Shown here: positions 26,482 to 35,231 of the stretch, piece after piece | How the letters are laid out: every line of letters begins with the position of its first letter | Position numbering within the stretch: the stretch's first letter is position 1 | NCBI RefSeq assembly: GCF_004343775.1 | Contig: NZ_PTXL01000005.1 | Location: 372,001 to 436,000 of the forward strand | DNA: 64,000 bases | Direction of reading: 5' to 3' | Source: Burkholderia sp. SRS-46 | GTDB lineage: Bacteria > Pseudomonadota > Gammaproteobacteria > Burkholderiales > Burkholderiaceae | Program-made: the position numbers and the translations under genes | The notes under the pieces: generated by a model | Told to the model about the DNA's origin: nothing | Databases searched by the model: none | What the model saw: the letters and a program-made list of their open reading frames with translations, nothing else

Positions 26482-27525
26482 ATGCTCACGATCTACAGCA
26501 GCGATCATCAACTGCATCGCGGCGTCGAACTGAAGGACGGCGCCATCACCGATTCGTTCGAGAACCCCCTGCGCGCCGAAACGGTGCTCGCGCAAGTGCG
26601 CGCGAGCGGCCTCGGCGACGTCGTCGCGCCCCGCGCGTTCGATCGCGCGTGCTATGCCGGCGCGCACAGCCCGCGCTACGTCGAGTTCCTCGCCGGCGCA
26701 TGGGACGAATGGCGCGCGACCGGGCGCACCTGCCAGGCGCTGCCGCTCGTGTGGCCGGTGCGCGCGATGCCGTCCGGCGCGACGCCGCCGGCGTTCATCG
26801 ACGGCAAGCTCGGCTTCTTCGCGATGGACGCGGGTTCGCCGATCAACGCCGGCACGTGGGCCGCGGTCAGCGCGAGCGCGAATTCGGCGCTGACCGGCGC
26901 CGAGCTGCTGTCCGGCGGCACGCCCGGCACGCGCGCGGCCTTCGCGCTGTGCCGCCCGCCTGGCCACCATGCCGGGCGCGAATACATGGGCGGCTACTGC
27001 TACCTGAACAACGCGGGGATCGCGGCCCAACACGCGATCGCGCGCGGCGCGGCGCGCGTTGCCGTGCTCGACGTCGATTTCCACCACGGCAACGGCACGC
27101 AGGACATCTTCTACGACCGCGCGGACGTGCTGTTCGTATCGATTCACGGCGAGCCGGCGGTGTCGTACCCGTACTTCTCCGGCTATGCCGACGAGCGCGG
27201 CACCGGCGCGGGCGAGGGCTTCAACCTGAACCTGCCGCTGCCGAAGGGCACCGCATGGAGCGGCTACGACGCCGCGCTCGGCCGCGCGGCGGCCGCGATC
27301 GCCGCGCACGCGCCCGACGTGCTCGTCGTGTCGCTCGGCGTCGACACGTTCGAGCACGACCCGATCAGCCACTTCCGCCTGCGCTCGCAGGACTACCTGC
27401 GGATCGGCGAGGCGCTCGCGCGCCTGAACCTGCCGACGCTGTTCGTGATGGAGGGCGGATACATGGTCGACGAGATCGGCATCAATGCGGTCAACGTGCT
27501 GCTGGGATTCGAAGGCCGCGCGTGA
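26482..27525 (+). CDS. Acetylpolyamine amidohydrolase (histone-deacetylase family)
   Basis: This 347-residue zinc deacetylase of the class II HDAC/acetylpolyamine amidohydrolase group has catalytic histidines in LCRPPGHHAGREYMGGYCYL (H162, H163), metal ligands D199 and H201 in VLDVDFHHGNG, and D288 in SLGVDTFEHDP. A loop around residues 90-125, longer than in histone deacetylases, is typical of polyamine enzymes. It probably deacetylates acetylputrescine, acetylcadaverine or acetylspermidine in the cytoplasm. It starts the unit shared with ornithine cyclodeaminase (64-bp gap) and is divergent from an Lrp regulator. Confidence 0.9.
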   Translation: MLTIYSSDHQLHRGVELKDGAITDSFENPLRAETVLAQVRASGLGDVVAPRAFDRACYAGAHSPRYVEFLAGAWDEWRATGRTCQALPLVWPVRAMPSGATPPAFIDGKLGFFAMDAGSPINAGTWAAVSASANSALTGAELLSGGTPGTRAAFALCRPPGHHAGREYMGGYCYLNNAGIAAQHAIARGAARVAVLDVDFHHGNGTQDIFYDRADVLFVSIHGEPAVSYPYFSGYADERGTGAGEGFNLNLPLPKGTAWSGYDAALGRAAAAIAAHAPDVLVVSLGVDTFEHDPISHFRLRSQDYLRIGEALARLNLPTLFVMEGGYMVDEIGINAVNVLLGFEGRA

Positions 27526-27589
27526 GCGCCGCGCCCGCACCGGTTCGGCGGCGGCCCCGCAGGCCGCCGCACTCAAAGGAGCAACAAGC

Positions 27590-28666
27590 ATGACGCGATA
27601 TCTGGATGTGACGAGCGTATCGACCCTCGTGACCGAAGTCGGGATCACGCAGGTCCTGGCGACGATGGCTTCCTACATCGAGCAGGATTACCGCCGCTGG
27701 GAGACGTTCGAGAAGACGGCGCGCCTCGCGAGCCATTCGACCGACGGCGTGATCGAGCTGATGCCGACCTCCGATGCCCGGCTGTATTCGTTCAAGTACG
27801 TGAACGGGCACCCGAAGAACACCCGGGCCGACCTGCTGACGGTGATGGCGTTCGGCGTGCTCGCGGACGTCGACACCGGCTACCCGCTGCTGCTCAGCGA
27901 GATGACGCTGACGACGGCGATCCGCACCGCGGCGACCTCCGCGCTGGTCGCGCGCCGCCTCGCACGGCCCGACGCGCGCTCGATGGCGCTGATCGGCAAC
28001 GGCGCGCAAAGCGAGTTCCAGGCGATCGCGTTCCACGACATGCTCGGCGTCGACGAACTGCGCGTATTCGACATCGATCCCGCGGCCACCGACAAGCTCG
28101 AGCGCAACCTCGCGCCGTTCGCGGGCCTGCGCGTGATCCGCTGCGCGTCGGCGGCCGATGCGGTGCGCGGCGCGGACATCGTGACCACCGTCACCGCCGA
28201 CAAGACCAACGCGACGATCCTGACGCCCGACATGATCGAGGACGGCATGCACGTCAACGCGGTGGGCGGCGATTGCCCGGGCAAGACCGAGCTGCATGCG
28301 GACGTGCTGCGGCGCGCGCGCGTGGTCGTCGAATACGAGCCGCAGACGCGCATCGAAGGCGACATCCAGCAGATGCCGGCGGATTTCCCGGTGGTCGAGT
28401 TCCAGCGGATCGTGTCCGGCGAGCAGCCAGGCCGCGAGTCGGACGCGCAGGTGACGGTGTTCGACTCGGTCGGCTTCGCGCTCGAGGATTTCTCGGCGCT
28501 GCGCTACCTGAACGCGGCGGCGCGCGAGCGCGACATCGGCATCGAACTCGACCTGATCCCGACGCCGCGCGACCCGAAGAACCTGTACGGCGTCGCGGCG
28601 GGCAGCGAGGAACGCACCACGTCGAGCACCGCGGACCGCGTGCTGCTCGCGGCGCTGCGGCATTGA
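27590..28666 (+). CDS. Ornithine cyclodeaminase / mu-crystallin family protein
   Basis: This 358-residue NAD-dependent enzyme has the family's N-terminal lysine/arginine substrate patch around LYSFKYVNGHPKNTRADLLT, then LTTAIRTAATSALVARRLAR and the Rossmann motif ALIGNGAQSEFQAIAFHDML, with DSVGFALEDFSALRYL near the C-terminus. True members convert ornithine to proline and ammonia, while relatives act as ketimine reductases or on other amino acids. AAGGAG precedes the ATG. Its place between a deacetylase and a Liv-type binding protein suggests amino-acid/polyamine catabolism. Confidence 0.9.
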   Translation: MTRYLDVTSVSTLVTEVGITQVLATMASYIEQDYRRWETFEKTARLASHSTDGVIELMPTSDARLYSFKYVNGHPKNTRADLLTVMAFGVLADVDTGYPLLLSEMTLTTAIRTAATSALVARRLARPDARSMALIGNGAQSEFQAIAFHDMLGVDELRVFDIDPAATDKLERNLAPFAGLRVIRCASAADAVRGADIVTTVTADKTNATILTPDMIEDGMHVNAVGGDCPGKTELHADVLRRARVVVEYEPQTRIEGDIQQMPADFPVVEFQRIVSGEQPGRESDAQVTVFDSVGFALEDFSALRYLNAAARERDIGIELDLIPTPRDPKNLYGVAAGSEERTTSSTADRVLLAALRH

Positions 28667-28722
28667 CGGTGCATCACGACGCATCACGACATAACAACCC
28701 TTCCCCATCAGGAGAGCGAGAC

Positions 28723-29856
28723 ATGATTCGGCATCACAAGACAACGGTGGCCGCGGCCGTCGCGATGGCGTGCGCGCTGTCCGCGCACGCGGACGAGATC
28801 GTGCGGATCGGCCACGTCGCGCCGCTCACCGGCGCGATCGCGCATCTCGGCAAGGACAGCGAGAACGGCGCGCGGCTCGCCGTCGAGGAGATCAACGCGA
28901 AAGGCCTCGTGATCGGCGGCACGAAAGTGACGCTGCAGCTCGATCCGCAGGACGACGCCGGCGACCCGCGCACCGCGACGCAGGTCGCGCAGCGGCTCGT
29001 CGACGACAAGGTGGTGGGCGTCGTCGGCCATCACAATTCCGGCACGTCGATCCCCGCGTCGCGCGTGTATCGCGACGGCGGCATCGTGCAAATTTCGCAG
29101 GCGGCGACCAATCCGATGTACACGCAGCAGGGCTTCAAGACGACGTACCGGGTGGTCGCGACCGACGCGCAGCAGGGTCCGGCGCTGGCCGCGTATGCGG
29201 CGAAGCGGATGGGCATCCGCACGGTGGCGGTGATCGACGATGCGACCGCCTATGGGCAGGGGCTCGCGACCGAATTCGAGAAGGCGGCGCAGGCGGCCGG
29301 CGTGAAGGTCGTGTCGCGCGACGCGACGAACGACAAGGCGATCGATTTCCGCGCGATCCTCACGAAGATCAAGGGCGCGAACCCGGACGCGATCATGTAC
29401 GGCGGCATGGACGCGACCGGCGGGCCGCTCGCGAAGCAGGCGCGGCAGCTTGGCCTGCGCGCGAAGATCCTCGCCGGCGACGGCGTGTGCTCGACCGACC
29501 TGCCGAAGCTCGCGGGCCCGGCGGCGGACAACGTCGTGTGCTCGGAAGCGGGCATCGCGCTCGAGAAGATGCCGGGCGGCGCGGCGTTCGCGACGCGCTA
29601 CGCGGCGCGTTTCCATCAGCCGATGCAGGTGTATGCGCCGTTCTCGTATGACGCCGTCTACATCATCGTCGATGCGATGAAGCGCGCGAATTCGACGTCC
29701 GCCGCGCAGGTGCTGGCCGCGATGCCGGCCACCGACTATCGCGGCGTGATCGGCGACACGAGCTTCACGCCGCAAGGCGACCTGAAGCACGGCGCGATCT
29801 CGGTGTTCACGTACCAGGGCGGCAAGAAGGTGCTGCTCGACGTCGTGAAGATGTGA
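28723..29856 (+). CDS. Branched-chain amino-acid type ABC transporter binding protein
   Basis: This 377-residue periplasmic-binding protein of the LivJ/LivK family has a Sec signal (residues 1-23, ending LSAHA) and a mature start DEIVRIGHVAPLTGAIAHLG. VVGVVGHHNSGTSIPASRVY and VAVIDDATAYGQGLATEFEK mark the two lobes. AGGAGAGCGAG lies just before the ATG. It follows ornithine cyclodeaminase by 56 bp and is the last gene of the unit; the permeases and ATPases must be encoded elsewhere. The ligand may be an amino acid feeding the upstream enzymes. Confidence 0.9.
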   Translation: MIRHHKTTVAAAVAMACALSAHADEIVRIGHVAPLTGAIAHLGKDSENGARLAVEEINAKGLVIGGTKVTLQLDPQDDAGDPRTATQVAQRLVDDKVVGVVGHHNSGTSIPASRVYRDGGIVQISQAATNPMYTQQGFKTTYRVVATDAQQGPALAAYAAKRMGIRTVAVIDDATAYGQGLATEFEKAAQAAGVKVVSRDATNDKAIDFRAILTKIKGANPDAIMYGGMDATGGPLAKQARQLGLRAKILAGDGVCSTDLPKLAGPAADNVVCSEAGIALEKMPGGAAFATRYAARFHQPMQVYAPFSYDAVYIIVDAMKRANSTSAAQVLAAMPATDYRGVIGDTSFTPQGDLKHGAISVFTYQGGKKVLLDVVKM

Positions 29857-29886
29857 CGTCGCGCCCCGGCGCCGCGCACGCGCCGA

Positions 29887-30756
29887 TTACAACGCGCGGG
29901 CGCGCGAGCCGTCGGTGCGACGCTCCGAATCGTGCACGATATGCAGCTCCCGCGTGCGGATCGGCGGCGCGCAATCGGCATCGGCGAGCGCCTTGCGCAC
30001 CTGGCGCGCGAGGCGCCAGCGCAGCGCCCAGAACTTGTCCGTATGCGTCCACACGCGCATGTTCGCGATCGCCGTGCTGTCGTCGAAGCGCATCACCATC
30101 ACGTCCGGCGCCGGGTCGCGCAGCACGTCGGGATCGGCTTCGGCCAGCGCGCGCAGCGCGTCGAGCGCGCGGTCGATGTCATCGCGCACGGACACTTCGA
30201 CTTCGAGATCGAGGCGGCGCGTCGGATTGCGCGTGTAGTTGCGAATCGAGCTGCCCCACAGCGCGCTGTTCGGCACGTGCTCGCAGATGCCGTCCGGTTT
30301 CGTCAGGCGCGTCATGAAGAGGCCGACCTCCTCGATGGTGCCCGCGACACCCGCGCCGCCGTCGATGTAGTCGCCGACCTTGAACGGCCGCAGCAGCAAT
30401 AGCATGATGCCGGCCGCGATGTTCTGCATCGTGCCTTGCAGCGCCAGCCCGATCGCGAGGCCGGCCGCGCCGAGCACGGCCACGATGCTGGCGGTTTCGA
30501 TGCCGAGCTGCGACAGCGCGCCGACGATCGCGACGATGCGGATGCCCCACACGGCCACGTCGCAGAGTATCGGCCGCAGCGTGTCGTCCACGCGCTCCTT
30601 GTTCGCGAGCAGGCGGCCCAGCCAGTTGCCGACGCGCTTCGACAGCCACCAGCCGGCCACCAGCAGTGCAAAGCCGGCGCCGAGCCGGATGGAGAAGGTG
30701 GACAGCGCATTCCAGAGAAGCGTCCAGCGTTCCGGATGAAGTTGATCGAGAAACAT
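29887..30756 (-). CDS. Small-conductance mechanosensitive channel (MscS family)
   Basis: This 289-residue channel has three N-terminal helices, the third being the pore helix VLGAAGLAIGLALQGTMQNI with the Gly/Ala packing of MscS TM3. The cytoplasmic beta domain starts at LRPFKVGDYIDGGAGVAGTI, and NSALWGSSIRNYTRNPTRRL follows. It releases solutes on hypo-osmotic shock. It lies 33 bp after the TlpA-like gene on the same strand. Confidence 0.92.
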   Translation of the reverse strand: MFLDQLHPERWTLLWNALSTFSIRLGAGFALLVAGWWLSKRVGNWLGRLLANKERVDDTLRPILCDVAVWGIRIVAIVGALSQLGIETASIVAVLGAAGLAIGLALQGTMQNIAAGIMLLLLRPFKVGDYIDGGAGVAGTIEEVGLFMTRLTKPDGICEHVPNSALWGSSIRNYTRNPTRRLDLEVEVSVRDDIDRALDALRALAEADPDVLRDPAPDVMVMRFDDSTAIANMRVWTHTDKFWALRWRLARQVRKALADADCAPPIRTRELHIVHDSERRTDGSRARAL

Positions 30757-30789
30757 GGGGCGGGATTCGGGTTCAGGTGCTGGTGGGAG

Positions 30790-31599
30790 TCAGGGGCCGA
30801 AGCGTTGCGTGACGGTGTCCTTCAGCCGCGCGGCGGTCAGCTCGCCCATGTGCGATTCGACGAGGTTGCCGTTCGCATCGAAGAAGAGCGTCGTCGGCAG
30901 TCCGCGCGAACCGTATGCATGCATCGCGCGCAGCGAGCGATCGAGCAGCACGTGATCGAAGCGCAGCCCTTGCTGTTCGAGGAACGCGCGCACGGCCTGC
31001 GCGTCTTCGCCCTGGTTGAGCATCAGCACCGCAACGCCCGGATGGTCGTGCTGCGCCTGCGCGAGGATCGGCATTTCGCGCCGGCACGGCGGGCACCAGG
31101 TGGCCCACAGGTTCACGATGGCGGGGCGGCCGGCGAAGCGTTGCGGCGGAACGGGCGTCGCGTCGAGGGCTTCGAGCCGCATCGTGGCGAGCGGCGGCGC
31201 GGCGCGCTGCAGCGACGTCAACGTGCCCTGCGCGATGCCCCATGCCGCCAGGCCGGCGGCGATGCCGATCAAGGCCGGGCGACGCAGCGCGGGCAGGCGG
31301 CGCAAGCGCCAGCCGGCGAATGCGAGGCCCGCTGCGATGCCGATGCGCCAGTCGAAGCCGCCGTCGCCGAGCGCGACGAGCGAGCGGGGCGCGGCCGCGT
31401 AGTCGGGCCACCACTGCACGACATAGCCGATGCGCGCGGCGATCAGGCCGAACAGCAGCGCGTCGAGGATCAGGCTCGACGCGCGCTTGTGCTGGCCCGC
31501 CGGCGGGCGGCGCTGCATGAAGCGGGCCACGAGCCACGCGAGCAGCGCGGCGGCGGCCACCGCGACGACGCGGATCGAGAAGGGACCGATGCTCAACAT
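30790..31599 (-). CDS. Thioredoxin-like TlpA protein with an Lgt-like membrane domain
   Basis: In this 269-residue protein the C-terminal half (about 125-269) is a TlpA/ResA thioredoxin fold with the active site NLWATWCPPCRREMPILAQA (WCPPC) and the cis-proline in RGLPTTLFFDANGNLV. The N-terminal 120 residues have about four membrane segments; MLSIGPFSIRVVAVAAAALL and LLFGLIAARIGYVVQWWPDY resemble the first parts of prolipoprotein diacylglyceryl transferase, but the catalytic His/Arg core of Lgt is missing. It probably acts as a membrane-tethered periplasmic thiol reductase. It is followed by mscS. Confidence 0.82.
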   Translation of the reverse strand: MLSIGPFSIRVVAVAAAALLAWLVARFMQRRPPAGQHKRASSLILDALLFGLIAARIGYVVQWWPDYAAAPRSLVALGDGGFDWRIGIAAGLAFAGWRLRRLPALRRPALIGIAAGLAAWGIAQGTLTSLQRAAPPLATMRLEALDATPVPPQRFAGRPAIVNLWATWCPPCRREMPILAQAQHDHPGVAVLMLNQGEDAQAVRAFLEQQGLRFDHVLLDRSLRAMHAYGSRGLPTTLFFDANGNLVESHMGELTAARLKDTVTQRFGP

Positions 31600-31786
31600 G
31601 GGAAGGACAGGACGTGGTCGACGCGGGCGCGGGGATTGATTTCCGCGGACGGCGAAGCCATCAGCGGGCGTGATGGCGTTCGACACGACGTCATGCGCGC
31701 GGGTTCCCTTTACGATGCCGGCGGCGCATGGCATCGCCGGAAGCCGAGGTTGTCGCGCCCGCGCGCGCATTCAGGATGCCGTCGGA

Positions 31787-32263
31787 CTAGCGTGACAGCG
31801 TATTCCTGTAGGTCACGAACCCGCTTTTCTCCGCGACGGTGTCGTAGAGCCGCATCGCGGTGTGGTTGGTCTCGTGGGTCTGCCAGTAGACGCGCTCGAC
31901 CCGCGCACTGCGCGCCTGCGCATACACGGCCTCGATCAGCGCGCGCCCCACGCCCTTGCCGCGTTCGCTTTCGAGCGTGAACAGATCCTGCAGGTAGCAG
32001 GTCGGGCCGGCCAGCGTCGTGCTGCGGTGGTACAGGAAATGCACGAGCCCGACGAGCGCGCCGTGGCGTTCCGCGACCAGCGCGTGCACGGGTTCGTAGC
32101 CGTCGAAGAAACGCGACCACGTGAGGTCGGTGATCTCGCGCGGCAGCGCCGTTGCGTCGAAGCGGCCGTAGAAGCGGTTGTAGCCGTCCCAGAGCGGTAG
32201 CCAGGCGTCGTAGTCGTCTTCCCGGACCGCGCGTACGGTCAGGCTGGCATCGGTAGCGTTCAT
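31787..32263 (-). CDS. GNAT-family N-acetyltransferase
   Basis: This 158-residue acetyltransferase contains LQDLFTLESERGKGVGRALI, which holds the acetyl-CoA pyrophosphate-binding R/Q-x-x-G-x-G/A loop (RGKGVGRA), and a late TNHTAMRLYDTVAEKSGFVT motif B. The start MNATDASLTVRAVREDD is chosen over a longer frame crossing the divergent promoter. It is divergent from a MocR/PdxR-type regulator, a common pairing in Burkholderia. Its substrate is unknown. Confidence 0.87.
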   Translation of the reverse strand: MNATDASLTVRAVREDDYDAWLPLWDGYNRFYGRFDATALPREITDLTWSRFFDGYEPVHALVAERHGALVGLVHFLYHRSTTLAGPTCYLQDLFTLESERGKGVGRALIEAVYAQARSARVERVYWQTHETNHTAMRLYDTVAEKSGFVTYRNTLSR

Positions 32264-32361
32264 GTGCGTTCGTCCTCGTGATGGCATGGAGCAGACGCTT
32301 ACGATAGACATTTCATGGCACCATGTGTAGACCCATGACATACCCTGCATTTGGAGCCAAG

Positions 32362-33876
32362 ATGGACTACGGCGTCTTGCTGTCGACGTTCGATCGCGAA
32401 ACCGGCCGGCGCGCATCCGCGCGAATGTCGCAGCAGCACCAGCTGTACGCGTGCCTGCGCACCGCGATACTCGACGGCCGGATCGCGGAAGGCGCGCGCC
32501 TCGCGCCGTCGCGCACGCTCGCCGACGAACTCGGCATCGCGCGCAACTCGGTGCTGTATGCGTATGAGCGGCTCGCGGCGGAAGGCTTCGTGATCGGCAC
32601 GCGCCAGGGCACGGTGGTCGCGCGCGTGGGCCTGCGTTCGGGGCTGCGCGCCGCGCCGGCGGCGGCCGAAACGGCCACCGCCACTGCCGCCGCGCTTGCG
32701 GGCGGCGACGTTACGCGGCTGTCGCGGCGCGTGGCGCAGGTCGAGCGCACGGCCGAAGGCATCGACGAATCGCTGCCGTTCGTGCCGGGCACGCCCGCGC
32801 TGGACGAATTCCCGCTCGCGCAATGGCGGCGCTGCATCGAGCGCGCGTGGCGCGACGCGGGGCCCGCGCAGCTCGGCTACCAGGCCGCCGCCGGCGATGC
32901 GACGCTGCGCGACGCGATCGCCGGCTACCTGCGCGTGTCGCGCGGCGTGCGCTGCGACGCGGAGCAGATCGTCGTCACCGACGGCACGCAGAACGCGCTG
33001 GACCTGTGCGCGCGCGCACTGGCCGACGCCGGCGACACCGCATGGATCGAGAATCCCGGCTATCACGGCGCGCGCAACGCGTTCCTGGCCGCCGACCTGC
33101 GGGTCGTGCCGATCGGCGTCGACGCCGAGGGCCTGGCGCCGCACCCGGACGACTGGCGCGCGCGCACGCCGAAGCTCGTCTACATCACGCCGTCACACCA
33201 GTATCCGCTCGGCGCGGTGATGAGCCTCGAGCGGCGGCTCGCGCTGGTCGCGCAGGCGCGCGCGGCGGGCGCGTGGATCGTCGAGGACGACTACGACAGC
33301 GAGTTTCGCCATCACGGCGCGCCGCTCGCGGCGGTGCAGGGCCTCGCCGACGATGCGCCGGTGATCTATCTCGGCACCTTCAGCAAGGTGATGTTTCCGG
33401 CGCTGCGGATCGGTTTCCTGGTCGCGCCGCCGGCGCTCGCACGCGCGTTGCGCGAGACGGCCGGCGCGCTGATGCTGCATGGGCGCGCGGTCGAGCAGCG
33501 CGCGCTGGCGGATTTCATCGAGGCGGGGCATTTCACGCGTCACCTGCGGCGTATGCGCAGGCTCTATGCGGAGCGGCGCGCCGCGCTGCAGGACGCGCTC
33601 GAACGGCACCTGGGCGCGCAACTGACGGTGTCCGGCGGCGCGGGCGGCATGCACCTGTCCGCACGGCTCGACGTGCCGGTGGCGGATACGGAACTCTGTC
33701 GCGTCGCGCAGGCGCACGGCCTGATCCTGCGGCCGTTGTCGTCGTTCTGCCTGCCGGGGACGGCGCAGGGTTACAACGGCCTCGTGCTCGGGTACGGCGG
33801 CGTGCCTGCCGCGCAGATGGACCGGCTGGCGCGGCGGATCGGCGAGATCATCGAGCGGGTATTGGCGAAGCGGTGA
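32362..33876 (+). CDS. MocR/PdxR-type regulator (GntR domain fused to aminotransferase fold)
   Basis: This is a 504-residue regulator. A GntR winged helix (about residues 20-85; AEGARLAPSRTLADELGIAR) is followed by a linker of about 50 residues and a class I aminotransferase-like domain with VEDDYDSEFRHHG and the PLP-lysine region LGTFSKVMFPALRIGFL. MocR proteins use PLP as effector or cofactor. ATG 32362 has GGAG 5 nt upstream; an ATG at 32335 is also possible. CATGG-CA-CCATG in the shared gap may be part of its operator. It probably controls the divergent acetyltransferase gene. Confidence 0.9.
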   Translation: MDYGVLLSTFDRETGRRASARMSQQHQLYACLRTAILDGRIAEGARLAPSRTLADELGIARNSVLYAYERLAAEGFVIGTRQGTVVARVGLRSGLRAAPAAAETATATAAALAGGDVTRLSRRVAQVERTAEGIDESLPFVPGTPALDEFPLAQWRRCIERAWRDAGPAQLGYQAAAGDATLRDAIAGYLRVSRGVRCDAEQIVVTDGTQNALDLCARALADAGDTAWIENPGYHGARNAFLAADLRVVPIGVDAEGLAPHPDDWRARTPKLVYITPSHQYPLGAVMSLERRLALVAQARAAGAWIVEDDYDSEFRHHGAPLAAVQGLADDAPVIYLGTFSKVMFPALRIGFLVAPPALARALRETAGALMLHGRAVEQRALADFIEAGHFTRHLRRMRRLYAERRAALQDALERHLGAQLTVSGGAGGMHLSARLDVPVADTELCRVAQAHGLILRPLSSFCLPGTAQGYNGLVLGYGGVPAAQMDRLARRIGEIIERVLAKR

Positions 33877-33966
33877 CGGCGGCCGGGCGCGGCGCCGTCG
33901 CGCGGCGGCGAATGTGTGACGAAACGGTGACGCGACGTCGTACCGACACGGATGCCGTCGCGGCGG

Positions 33967-34389
33967 TCAGATCGTGGCCAAGCTCGCCAGGTGTGCGAAC
34001 TTGCGGCTGCTCAGCAGCTTGACGATCGTCTGCGTCGATATGCTCGTCGGCAGCGACGCGATGTCGGCCGGCGCGAACCAGCGGCAATGGACGATCTCGT
34101 TGCGCGGCCGGGGCGCGGCATCGAGCAGGACATCGGTCACGAACACGTGGTGCAGCTTCGCGAGGCCGCCGAACTGGAACGCGTATTCGATCGGCAGGTT
34201 CGACAGCCCCGTTTCCTCCCACAGCTCGCGATGCGCGGCGGCGAGCGGCGATTCGCGGCGCTTGACGCTGCCGCCGGGCAACGACCAGCGCGCGGTCGTG
34301 CGCGCGACGAGCAGGATGCGTGAGCCCTGCCGGCACACGATGGTGGCGCGGTCCCGGGGGAGGGTGGGGGCGTCGGGACGGATGGGCAT
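33967..34389 (-). CDS. Nudix hydrolase
   Basis: This 140-residue protein has the Nudix box GGSVKRRESPLAAAHRELWE followed by ETGL (G-x5-E-x7-REUxEExGU fits with G at the start and REL-W-EE-T-G-L). It hydrolyses a nucleoside diphosphate linked to another moiety; the substrate cannot be predicted. MPIRPDAPTLPRDRATIVCR is the likely N-terminus. It is convergent with the MocR gene. Confidence 0.88.
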   Translation of the reverse strand: MPIRPDAPTLPRDRATIVCRQGSRILLVARTTARWSLPGGSVKRRESPLAAAHRELWEETGLSNLPIEYAFQFGGLAKLHHVFVTDVLLDAAPRPRNEIVHCRWFAPADIASLPTSISTQTIVKLLSSRKFAHLASLATI

Positions 34390-34760
34390 GATGAGGCGAA
34401 TGCGATCGGCGGGCGGCTGCCGTGGGTAACAGCGGCAATCATGACATGCCCGGGCGATCGTCGGGGCGCAATTTGACAATGGTTGAGTCTTGCAAGATGC
34501 GTTCCCGTGGCGGCAGATCGCGGGTCCGGCGCGGGCGAACGGCATGGATCAGGGAAAGCACGAGGTCGGCGCAGCGCGCCACGCGTGTCGCGATGCTTCG
34601 GTTTCCGACTTAAAGCGGCTGGCGGTCGAGCGACGCATGGGGCGATTGTAAACAACGTGTGACGCGTCACGAATCCGAATACTCTCTGCCCCCCGATCCG
34701 CCGCGCGACCGCTCCGGAAATATCGCAAAATAGCCGGCCCAACCTCCCTGCAAGGACACC
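34390..34760. other. Intergenic region between Nudix and cupin genes
   Basis: About 370 bases separate divergent genes. A perfect 12-bp palindrome GTGACGCGTCAC lies at 34659-34670, 90 bp before the cupin start, and a TTGACA hexamer at 34473-34478 has no good -10 partner. No gene was recognised. Confidence 0.45.
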
Positions 34761-35231
34761 ATGTCGACCCAACTCCGTGAACTGCTGAAGGCCGCCGATA
34801 TCGAGAACATGGAAGCGACGCGCGCGGTGCATGCGCTGAACCCGAACGCGGTGCGCCTCAGGAAGTCGGTGGGCGACCTGACCGGACTCACGCAGCTCGG
34901 CGTTCACCTGATCACGCTGATGCCCGGCCACGAGTCGGCTGAATACCACCGGCATCTGTACGAGGAGGAATGTGTCTACGTGCTGTCCGGCACCGGGACG
35001 GTGACGATCGGCGAGCAGCAGGCCGGGATCGCGCCGGGCGATTTCCTCGGCTTCGCGCGCGGCGGCGACGCGCATACGGTGCAGAACACGGGCGACGCGC
35101 CGCTGGTGCTGTTCGTCGCCGGGCAGCGGCTCGAGCACGACGTGTGCGACTACCCGCGCGCGGGCAAGCGGCTGTACGTGGCGGGCGCGCTCGAAGGCTA
35201 CGTGGATCTGCCGAAGGCGGGCGCCGAATGA
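34761..35231 (+). CDS. Cupin-domain protein
   Basis: This 156-residue single-domain cupin carries the metal-binding motif 1 EYHRHLYEEECVYVLSGTGT (His, His, Glu) and motif 2 PGDFLGFARGGDAHTVQNTG. Members bind sugars or small acids, or act as isomerases or dioxygenases. Its TGA stop overlaps the ATG of the following dehydrogenase gene, so the two are coupled and probably work on the same small molecule. Confidence 0.87.
   Translation: MSTQLRELLKAADIENMEATRAVHALNPNAVRLRKSVGDLTGLTQLGVHLITLMPGHESAEYHRHLYEEECVYVLSGTGTVTIGEQQAGIAPGDFLGFARGGDAHTVQNTGDAPLVLFVAGQRLEHDVCDYPRAGKRLYVAGALEGYVDLPKAGAE

Noticed and set aside
34473-34501. TTGACA hexamer as promoter for the cupin gene
   Set aside because: No acceptable -10 hexamer at 16-18 bp and it lies 290 bp upstream of the gene.
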